In this document: one piece after another, positions 1 to 7,299 of the stretch | Layout of the letters: every line of letters starts with the position of its first letter | Position numbering within the stretch: the stretch's first letter is position 1 | DNA from: Actinomycetes bacterium | GTDB taxonomy: Bacteria > Actinomycetota > Actinomycetes > Actinomycetales > Cellulomonadaceae | Assembly: GCA_023461115.1 (NCBI GenBank) | Contig: JAEWOA010000159.1 | Location: 1 to 10,972 of the forward strand | Reading direction: 5' to 3' | DNA: 10,972 nucleotides | Program-made: the position numbers and the translations under genes | Notes under the pieces: model-generated | Database searches by the model: none | Seen by the model: only the letters and a program-made list of their open reading frames with translations | Told to the model about the DNA's origin: nothing

Positions 1-1953
<1,953 letters not shown>

Positions 1954-2106
1954 AGGTCCAGGTCAGGGTGGCTGCTGGGAGGTCACGGTCGGCCAGGGAG
2001 GGCCAGCCGGTGTTCGTCGCGTCGAGCATCGGATAGCCGCCGCCTGGAGGGCTGACCACCTGACGCTCGCGGCCTTGGGCGGGACGGCCTACGGGGCCGG
2101 GGCGGG
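1954..2106. other. Convergent intergenic region with two opposed short frames
   Basis: This gap separates the 3' ends of clpB (+) and the lacI-type gene (-). No strong terminator is visible; the best hairpin is a 5-bp stem CGGCC/GGCCG (2085-2089 with 2095-2099). A plus-strand frame of 28 codons (1950-2036) starts with an ATGA overlap on the clpB stop. A minus-strand frame of 46 codons (2029-1889) crosses the same DNA; its first 25 codons are rich in G/C-ending codons and begin MLDATNTGWPSLADRDLP. I recognise neither product. Either could be a tiny gene, a gene remnant or part of a repeated element. Confidence 0.3.
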
Positions 2107-3123
2107 CTAGAGCGGGGGGAAGGGGGCGGTGGAGCCGCGGACCACCAGGCTCGTCGCGAGCTCGATGCGGGGGACGCCCGTGCGGTCGGCGCGGCCCAGG
2201 TCCAGGACCAGGCGCGTCGCCTCGCGGGCCATCTCGTACAGCGGCTGCCGGACGGTCGTGAGGTGCGGCTGCACCCAGGTGCACAGCGCGACGTCGTCGA
2301 AGCCGACGACGGACAGGTCGTCGGGCACAGTCATCCCGCGCTGCCGCGCGGCCTCGTACACGCCGTACGCCTGCTCGTCGCACCCCGCGAAGATCGCCGT
2401 GGGGGGCTGGGGGAGCGAGAGCAGCGACTCCGCGCCGACGCGCCCGCCGTCCACGTGGAAGTCGCCGAACCGCGCCAGGGACTCGTCGATCGCGACGCCG
2501 GCGCGCTGCAGCGCGGAACGGTAGCCGTCGAGGCGGTCGCGCGCGCACGCCACGTCCTCGGGGCCGGTGATGATGCCGATGCGGCGATGCCCCAGGCCCA
2601 GGAGGTGCTCGGTGGCGGCGACGCCGCCCGACCAGTTGGTGGCCGCCACGGTGGGGAGCGTGGGGTCGCCCGTTCCGGCGGGGTCGACGAGGACGAAGGG
2701 CGTGTTGAGGCGGCGCAGCTCGTCCTCGGCGCCGGGCTGCAGCTCCGAGACGACCAGCACGATGCCGTCGGTGCGGCGGGCCGCGATGTGCTGGAGCCAG
2801 TGGCGGTTGCCGAGGCGCCGGCCGTTGGTCGCGGTGACGACGAGGCCCGCTCCGGCGCGCGCCGCCTCGGCCTCGGCGCCGCGCACGAGCTCGTTGGCCC
2901 ACTGCGACGAGAGGTCGCGGATCACGAGGTCGATGAGGCCGACCGACTTGCGCTTGCTGCCACCCCGGCGGCGGTAACCGTGTTCGTCGAGCAGCGCAAG
3001 GATCGTGTCGCGAGTGCCCGTCGAAACGCCTTCTCGGCCGTTCAACACCTTCGACACGGTGGGCACCGACACGCCCGCGAGTTGGGCAATCTGCGCAATT
3101 GTCGTGCGTTCTGCGGTCTCCAT
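2107..3123 (-). CDS. LacI-family transcriptional regulator
   Basis: A 338-residue DNA-binding repressor of the LacI/GalR type, presumably for a sugar-uptake or glycosidase gene. Residues 9-28 form the LacI helix-turn-helix (TIAQIAQLAGVSVPTVSKVL), followed by the hinge segment (LDEHGY, about 45-50). Residues about 61-335 form a periplasmic-binding-protein-like effector domain containing LGHRRIGIITGPE, AIFAGCDEQAYGVY and LSVVGFDDV. The frame stays open 57 codons further upstream, but ATG at 3123 is chosen because the helix-turn-helix starts there and AAAGGAG sits 7 bases before it. No transporter or glycoside hydrolase is adjacent. The divergent region upstream carries an operator-like palindrome but no intact partner gene, so this looks like an orphaned local repressor. 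The ligand cannot be read from the sequence. Confidence 0.93.
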   Translation of the reverse strand: METAERTTIAQIAQLAGVSVPTVSKVLNGREGVSTGTRDTILALLDEHGYRRRGGSKRKSVGLIDLVIRDLSSQWANELVRGAEAEAARAGAGLVVTATNGRRLGNRHWLQHIAARRTDGIVLVVSELQPGAEDELRRLNTPFVLVDPAGTGDPTLPTVAATNWSGGVAATEHLLGLGHRRIGIITGPEDVACARDRLDGYRSALQRAGVAIDESLARFGDFHVDGGRVGAESLLSLPQPPTAIFAGCDEQAYGVYEAARQRGMTVPDDLSVVGFDDVALCTWVQPHLTTVRQPLYEMAREATRLVLDLGRADRTGVPRIELATSLVVRGSTAPFPPL

Positions 3124-3130
3124 CGACCGT

Positions 3131-3162
3131 CTCCTTTCGCAGCGTATCGGCTGGTAACGATA
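3131..3162 (-). promoter_or_regulatory. Putative -10 box and Shine-Dalgarno of the lacI-type gene
   Basis: On the minus strand TATCGT (3162-3157) matches the TANNNT -10 pattern of actinobacterial SigA promoters and predicts transcription from about 3150. That gives a leader of about 27 bases containing AAAGGAG (3137-3131), 7 bases before ATG 3123. No good -35 is seen at 17-18 bases, so the promoter is tentative while the ribosome binding site is strong. Confidence 0.45.
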
Positions 3163-3189
3163 GGTTCTTTCGGCCAGCCCTCGGATTCG

Positions 3190-3285
3190 GTGACGGCATC
3201 TAGGCAGAAACTCTACGGTCTGCGTGGCACAAGGTTGAGAGAAAGTTTCTTCCCCCGCGATCAGTCTCAACGAGGAGACGACATG
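3190..3285 (+). promoter_or_regulatory. Divergent promoter, operator, leader and RBS without an intact gene
   Basis: Reading plus: a possible -35 GTGACG (3190-3195), 18 bases, then TACGGT (3214-3219), predicting a start near 3226. Next is an 11-bp perfect palindrome AGAAAGTTTCT (3240-3250), placed just downstream of the predicted start as expected for a repressor operator. A related imperfect copy AGAAACTCT lies at 3206-3214, overlapping the -10. GTTGAGA (3234-3240) and TCTCAAC (3265-3271) are inverted repeats around the operator. GAGGAG (3272-3277) precedes ATG 3283 by 5 bases. The arrangement is that of a LacI-repressed gene divergent from its regulator. Confidence 0.45.
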
Positions 3286-3486
3286 CCTGGTCACGGGCGA
3301 CGACGAGCGGCTCGCGACCGCGGCGGTGACGCCGATCTAGAGACGCTGGCCCGGGCAGGAGTCAGAGGGGGCCGGTGGGGTCAGTGCCGACGACGAGGCA
3401 CAGGCCCAGCCGGTCGCCGTCGTCCCAGCCTTCCTCGGTGGGCGCCCACGTCACGGTCCGTGACGACTCGCGCTCGTCGTCGGTGA
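3283..3486 (+). pseudogene. Short frame behind the divergent RBS, probable gene remnant
   Basis: ATG 3283 has a good Shine-Dalgarno sequence (GAGGAG) and opens a 67-codon frame. The predicted product is arginine-rich and low in complexity (begins MPGHGRRRAARDRGGD), typical of a non-coding frame in GC-rich DNA. Its last 125 bases run antisense through the 3' end of the gene at 3362-3889. I recognise no domain. The simplest reading is that the original target of the LacI-type regulator was deleted just after its start codon and the frame now runs on by chance. A real small protein is possible but less likely. Confidence 0.25.
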
Positions 3487-3889
3487 GGAGGCACGATCGC
3501 GCGACGCGCGCGTCGGCCTTCTCCTGGCCGGGCCACACGGCGGCGCCGAAGTCGTACTCGCTGACCACCTTGGCCTCGTGCGGCTGCGCGCACGGCACGG
3601 CCGTGACCGTGTCGACGGCGCCGTCGTCGGGCAGCTCCTTCAGGCACACGCCCGCGCCGAGCGCGGCCGCGTCCACGGTCTGCTCGTGCGCGACGTCGCC
3701 CGTGAGCCGGTCGGCGTCGGGGCGCCAGCTGGTCGTGGCCGCGACGACCGCGGCGGCCACGGCGATCGTCGCCACGGCTCCGACGACGATGCCGGCGATC
3801 ACCAGGCCGCGCCGGCGCCCGCGCGGCTCGGGCTCGGGCTGCCAGCCGGCGTAGTGGGCCTCGGGGTAGGAGTAGTCGGGCGCGGTCAT
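3362..3889 (-). CDS. Membrane-anchored protein resembling the septum-formation family
   Basis: A 175-residue protein with a short cytoplasmic tail rich in Pro, Tyr and Arg (1-27), one membrane helix (about 28-52, LVIAGIVVGAVATIAVAAAVV) and an exported domain. The exported part has four cysteines (82, 100, 133, 164), probably two disulfides, and the pattern C-x-E-L-P ... V-x-C-x-x-P-H-E-A-K-V followed by WPG and a later Cys. That pattern matches my memory of the actinobacterial 'septum formation' domain (PF13845-like); the biochemical role of that family is not well defined. It follows xth with the ATG nine bases after the xth stop and no Shine-Dalgarno sequence. A TAGTTT -10 box placed six bases before the ATG suggests a leaderless transcript of its own. 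The link to cell division is a family label, not shown here. Confidence 0.8.
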   Translation of the reverse strand: MTAPDYSYPEAHYAGWQPEPEPRGRRRGLVIAGIVVGAVATIAVAAAVVAATTSWRPDADRLTGDVAHEQTVDAAALGAGVCLKELPDDGAVDTVTAVPCAQPHEAKVVSEYDFGAAVWPGQEKADARVARSCLLTDDERESSRTVTWAPTEEGWDDGDRLGLCLVVGTDPTGPL

Positions 3890-3895
3890 GCGTGG

Positions 3896-3901
3896 AAACT
3901 A
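3896..3901 (-). promoter_or_regulatory. Leaderless -10 box overlapping the xth stop codon
   Basis: On the minus strand the xth stop TAG (3901-3899) continues as TAGTTT, then CCACGC, then ATG (3889). A TANNNT hexamer ending six bases before the start codon puts +1 on the A of ATG. No convincing -35 is visible. Confidence 0.5.
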
Positions 3902-4687
3902 GCGGACGTCCAACACGACGGGCACGTGGTCGGACGGGCCCTTGCCCTTGCGTTCGTCGCGCTCGATCCGCACGCCCTGCACGCGCGCCGCGAGCGCCGG
4001 GCTGGCATAGGTGAGGTCGATGCGCATGCCCTTGTTCTTGGGGAACCTGAGCTGCTGGTAGTCCCAGTAGGTGTAGGTGTGCTCGCCGGGCAGGTGGACG
4101 CGCGAGACCTCGGTGTACCCGGCGGCGCTGATCGCCGCGAACGCGTCGCGCTCGGCCGGGGTCACGTGTGTGCGGCCGGCGAAGTAGTCGATGTCCCACA
4201 CGTCGGTGTCCAACGGCGCGATGTTCCAGTCCCCGACGAGCGCGACCTGCGCCTGCGGGTCCTGCTCGAGCCAGCCGCCCGCGGCGTGCTCGAGCGCGTC
4301 GAGCCACTGCAGCTTGTACGTGAAGTGCGGGTCGTCGATCTCGCGGCCGTTGGGGATGTACAGGCTCCACACACGGACGCCGCCGCAGGTCGCGCCGATA
4401 GCGCGGGCCTCGGCTGCCGCGGGGTCGCCCCAGGTGGGCATCCCGGGGAAGCCGACCTCGACGTCCTCGATGCCCACGCGGGAGACGATCGCGACGCCGT
4501 TCCACTGGCTGTGGCCCACGTGCGCGACCTCGTACCCGAGCGCCTCGAACGCCTCGTGCGGGAACTGGTCGTCCTTGCACTTGGTCTCCTGCAGCGCGAG
4601 GACGTCCACGCCCGTCCGCTCGAGGAAAGCGGTGGCCCGCTCGACGCGGGCGCGGATCGAGTTGATGTTCCAGGTGGCAAGCAGCAC
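3899..4687 (-). CDS. xth: Exodeoxyribonuclease III (AP endonuclease)
   Basis: Exonuclease III-type enzyme of base-excision repair: it cleaves DNA 5' of abasic sites and trims 3'-blocking ends in a Mg-dependent reaction. At 262 residues it has the family's usual length. The endonuclease/exonuclease/phosphatase fold motifs are complete: ATWNINSIRAR (4-14), LQETK with the metal-binding Glu34, LYIPNGR (109-115) with catalytic Tyr110, VGDWNIAP (151-158) with Asp153 and Asn155, TYWDYQ (206-211), MRIDLTYAS (221-229) and GPSDHVPVV (250-258) with the Asp253-His254 pair. Start chosen: GTG at 4687, which begins directly at the first beta-strand (MLLATWN). There is no Shine-Dalgarno sequence, but a TAGCCT -10 box lies exactly six bases upstream, supporting a leaderless start. 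It lies downstream of the glpK terminator hairpin, so it is unlikely to belong to the glycerol operon. The next gene starts nine bases after its stop. Confidence 0.95.
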   Translation of the reverse strand: MLLATWNINSIRARVERATAFLERTGVDVLALQETKCKDDQFPHEAFEALGYEVAHVGHSQWNGVAIVSRVGIEDVEVGFPGMPTWGDPAAAEARAIGATCGGVRVWSLYIPNGREIDDPHFTYKLQWLDALEHAAGGWLEQDPQAQVALVGDWNIAPLDTDVWDIDYFAGRTHVTPAERDAFAAISAAGYTEVSRVHLPGEHTYTYWDYQQLRFPKNKGMRIDLTYASPALAARVQGVRIERDERKGKGPSDHVPVVLDVR

Positions 4688-4693
4688 CCGGGC

Positions 4694-4699
4694 AGGCTA
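4694..4699 (-). promoter_or_regulatory. Leaderless -10 box of xth
   Basis: TAGCCT (minus strand, 4699-4694) fits TANNNT and ends six bases before the GTG start (4687), placing +1 on the G of GTG. The bases where a -35 should be are C/G only, so recognition would depend on the -10 box. Confidence 0.5.
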
Positions 4700-4753
4700 C
4701 CCGCCCGCCGCACGGGGCCCCGAGCTCGTGCTCACCGCCGCTTGCCCGTTCGG

Positions 4754-4814
4754 TGAACGCATGAATGTGCGACACGCCGCCGTCGTGGCGGCGTGTCGCA
4801 CATCCATCGGTTCA
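4754..4814 (-). terminator. Strong hairpin ending the glp operon
   Basis: A perfect 17-bp inverted repeat (4765-4781 with 4787-4803, arm ATGTGCGACACGCCGCC) closes on a 5-base loop (GTCGT). After single and double mismatches the pairing continues with ATG/CAT (4761-4763 with 4805-4807) and TGAAC/GTTCA (4754-4758 with 4810-4814). It sits 38 bases past the glpK stop and upstream of xth, where a terminator is needed. Only scattered T residues follow on the minus strand, which is common for GC-rich actinobacteria. Confidence 0.75.
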
Positions 4815-4851
4815 TTGAGCTCTGGGGGACCAGCCGACGCTGCTCCCCGGG

Positions 4852-6375
4852 TCAGCTCACGTCGTCGTCGACCCAGTCGAAGGTCTTCGTGACGGCCTTC
4901 TTCCACAGGCGGTACTGGCGGTCACGCTCGCCGGCGTCCATGTCCGGCGACCAGCGCTTGTCCTCGGCCCAGTTGTCGATGACGTCCTGCTCGCCGGACC
5001 AGTACCCGACCGCGATGCCCGCCGCGTACGCGGCGCCCAGCGCGGTGGTCTCGGCGACCTTCGGGCGGATCACCGGGACGCCCAGGATGTCGGCCTGGAA
5101 CTGCATGAGCGTCTCGTCGGCCACCATGCCGCCGTCGACCTTGAGCTCGGACAGGTCCACGCCCGAGTCGGCGTTCATCGCGTCGAGCACCTCACGCGTC
5201 TGGAAGGCCGTGGCCTCCAGCGCCGCGCGCGCGATGTGGCCCTTGTTCACGTACCGCGTGAGGCCGACGAGCGCGCCGCGCGCGTCCGCCCGCCAGTACG
5301 GCGCGAATAGGCCCGAGAACGCCGGCACGAAGTACGCGCCGCCGTTGTCCTCGACCGACTTGGCCAGCTCCTCGATCTCGGGCGCCGACGAGATGATCCC
5401 CAGGTTGTCGCGCAGCCACTGCACGAGCGAGCCGGTGACCGCGATCGAGCCCTCCAGGGCGTACACCGCGTCACGGTCGCCGATCTTGTAGCAGAGCGTC
5501 GTGAGCAGGCCGTTCTTCGACGGCACCGGCGACGTGCCGGTGTTGAGCAGCATGAAGTTGCCCGTGCCGTACGTGTTCTTGGCGTGCCCCACCTCGAAGC
5601 AGGCCTGCCCGAACGTGGCCGCCTGCTGGTCGCCGAGGATGCCGGAGATCGGGACGCCCGCGAGCAGGCCGCCCTCACGGTCGTCGCCGTACACCTCCGA
5701 CGACGACCGGATCTCCGGGAGCATCGACACCGGGATGCCCATCTCCGCGGCGATGTCCTCGTTCCAGCTCAAGGAGTCCAGGTTCATGAGCATGGTGCGC
5801 GACGCGTTCGTCACGTCCGTGACGTGCACGCCCCCGTCCACGCCACCCGTCATGTTCCACAGCACCCACGAGTCGGTGTTGCCGAACGCGAGGTCGCCGC
5901 GCTCCGCCGCCTCACGGGCGCCGTCGACGTTGTCGAGGATCCAACGGATCTTCGGGCCGGAGAAGTACGTGGCCAACGGCAGGCCGACCTGGGCCTTGTA
6001 CCGCTCCGCGCCGCCGCCGAGCGCCCCCAGCTCGTCGGCGATCTTCTGCGTGCGCGTGTCCTGCCAGACGATCGCGTTGTAGACCGGCTTGCCGGTCTTG
6101 CGGTCCCACACCACCGCGGTCTCGCGCTGGTTGGTGATGCCCACCGCCGCGATGCTCTTGGCCGTGAGGTTGGCCTTGGCGAGCGCGAGGCCGACGACCT
6201 CGCGGGTGTTGTCCCAGATCTCCGACGGGTTGTGCTCCACCCAACCGGCCCTCGGGAAGATCTGCTCGTGCTCCTTCTGGCCCGTGGCCACGATCTGGCC
6301 GCCGTGGTCGAACACGATCGCGCGGGTGCTCGTCGTGCCTTGATCGATGGCAAGGACGTACTGCGTGTCGGGCAT
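4852..6375 (-). CDS. glpK: Glycerol kinase
   Basis: GlpK (FGGY kinase family) phosphorylates cytoplasmic glycerol with ATP to sn-glycerol 3-phosphate, trapping it in the cell. At 507 residues it has the usual length. Visible: ATP-phosphate loop AIDQGTTSTRAIVFD (9-23), glycerol-contacting NQRE (82-85), Tyr137 and Asp249 within GILGDQQAATFGQ (245-257), TYGTGNF (268-274), SGLFAPYW (354-361) and the second FGGY signature DGGMVADETLMQFQAD (414-429). ATG 6375 is preceded by GAAAGG at 7 bases. It is the last gene of glpD-glpF-glpK, 39 bases after glpF. The loop between EVYG and PISG (231-241) lacks both the Arg used by the Escherichia coli enzyme to bind fructose 1,6-bisphosphate and the His phosphorylated by HPr in Firmicutes, so neither known control seems to apply. 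Confidence 0.97.
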   Translation of the reverse strand: MPDTQYVLAIDQGTTSTRAIVFDHGGQIVATGQKEHEQIFPRAGWVEHNPSEIWDNTREVVGLALAKANLTAKSIAAVGITNQRETAVVWDRKTGKPVYNAIVWQDTRTQKIADELGALGGGAERYKAQVGLPLATYFSGPKIRWILDNVDGAREAAERGDLAFGNTDSWVLWNMTGGVDGGVHVTDVTNASRTMLMNLDSLSWNEDIAAEMGIPVSMLPEIRSSSEVYGDDREGGLLAGVPISGILGDQQAATFGQACFEVGHAKNTYGTGNFMLLNTGTSPVPSKNGLLTTLCYKIGDRDAVYALEGSIAVTGSLVQWLRDNLGIISSAPEIEELAKSVEDNGGAYFVPAFSGLFAPYWRADARGALVGLTRYVNKGHIARAALEATAFQTREVLDAMNADSGVDLSELKVDGGMVADETLMQFQADILGVPVIRPKVAETTALGAAYAAGIAVGYWSGEQDVIDNWAEDKRWSPDMDAGERDRQYRLWKKAVTKTFDWVDDDVS

Positions 6376-6414
6376 TGCGTTGCCTTTCGGAGAGCTGGAG
6401 TGCGGATGTGGGGG

Positions 6415-7191
6415 CTAGAGGACGTAGGCGGTCGCGAGCAGGCCGCCGAGCACGCCGCCCACGATCGGGCCGAACACCGGGACCCAGGAGTAGCCCCAGT
6501 CGGACTTGCCCTTGCCGGGGATCGGCAGGAAGGTGTGCGCGATGCGCGGGCCCAGGTCACGGGCTGGGTTGATGGCGTACCCGGTGGGGCCACCGAGGCT
6601 GGCGCCGATGCCCACCACGAGGAGGGCGACCGCGAGCGGGCCAAGGCCGGACGGGGACGGGCCGAACGAGAGGATGACGAACACCAGCACGAAGGTGCCG
6701 ATGACCTCAGTGACGAAGTTCCACGCGTAGCTGCGCAGCTCGGGCCCGGTGGAGAAGACGGCGAGCTTGATCCCGGCGGGCGCTTCCTCGTCGAAGTGCT
6801 TCTTGTACGCGATCCAGACGATGATCGCGCCGATGATCGCGCCGATCAGCTGGGCCAGGATGTACCAGAGCGCGTTCTCGAACGTCGGCTCCAGCGTCGC
6901 CGTGATCTCGACCGCGCCCGCGGGCCCGACCTCCGACTTGGCGTAGAACGGCTGGTCCGCGGTGAGCAGGCCGACGGTGACCGCCGGGTTGAGGTGCGCC
7001 CCGGACTTGAAGGCGACATACACGCCGGAGAAGACCGCGAGGCCCCATCCGAAGTTGATAAGCAGCCAGCCTCCGCCGTTCCCCTTGGTCTTGGGGAGGA
7101 TGACATTGGCGACCACACCGCAGCCGAGCAGCACCAGCATCCCGGTGCCGAGGATCTCGGACCAGAACGCCTGTTGCATCAGTGAGCTCAC
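6415..7191 (-). CDS. glpF: Glycerol facilitator (aquaglyceroporin, MIP family)
   Basis: A channel for passive glycerol entry across the cytoplasmic membrane. The 258-residue protein has six hydrophobic spans and both half-helix motifs: HLNPAVT (NPA at 68-70) and INPARDLGPR (NPA at 208-210). The Asp after the second NPAR is the mark of glycerol facilitators as opposed to water-only aquaporins. Compared with E. coli GlpF, the stretch after the first NPA motif (about 76-106, LTADQPFYAK... to ...EPTFENA) is clearly longer and partly acidic. GTG 7191 is chosen over the in-frame ATG at 7179 because AGGAAGGGGAAAG lies directly upstream of the GTG. It lies between glpD (108-base gap with a hairpin) and glpK (39-base gap), consistent with one transcript. 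Confidence 0.95.
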   Translation of the reverse strand: MSSLMQQAFWSEILGTGMLVLLGCGVVANVILPKTKGNGGGWLLINFGWGLAVFSGVYVAFKSGAHLNPAVTVGLLTADQPFYAKSEVGPAGAVEITATLEPTFENALWYILAQLIGAIIGAIIVWIAYKKHFDEEAPAGIKLAVFSTGPELRSYAWNFVTEVIGTFVLVFVILSFGPSPSGLGPLAVALLVVGIGASLGGPTGYAINPARDLGPRIAHTFLPIPGKGKSDWGYSWVPVFGPIVGGVLGGLLATAYVL

Positions 7192-7230
7192 GGTCTTTCC
7201 CCTTCCTGACGGACATCTTTGTCACGTGCG

Positions 7231-7248
7231 CCCCGCGGGGCCGCGGGG
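7231..7248 (-). other. GC hairpin between glpD and glpF
   Basis: An 8-bp perfect inverted repeat CCCCGCGG/CCGCGGGG (7231-7238 with 7241-7248), or a 7-bp stem with a 4-base loop, lies in the 108-base gap between glpD and glpF. No T-run follows in the direction of transcription. It could be a partial terminator, a processing or stability site that sets the glpD to glpFK ratio, or chance in GC-rich DNA. Confidence 0.5.
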
Positions 7249-7299
7249 AGTTGTGGGCGTCGTCGTCGGTTCCGGCGGCGGCGGCTCGGGGTGGCTCTG

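Noticed and set aside
3124..3294. 57-codon N-terminal extension of the lacI-type frame
   Set aside because: The helix-turn-helix begins right after ATG 3123, which has AAAGGAG at 7 bases; the extension would cover the promoter region.
3321..3334. Small hairpin CGGCG-GTGA-CGCCG as terminator of the septum-like gene
   Set aside because: Only five base pairs in GC-rich DNA with no T-run; chance cannot be excluded.
4741..4830. Two opposed frames both starting Met-Ser-His-Ile-His
   Set aside because: They arise because the hairpin at 4765-4803 is a perfect palindrome, so each strand shows the same start; they are not genes.
5584..7185. 533-codon plus-strand frame opposite glpK and glpF
   Set aside because: It mirrors the codon pattern of two certain genes on the other strand and shows no motif; long antisense frames are expected at this GC content.
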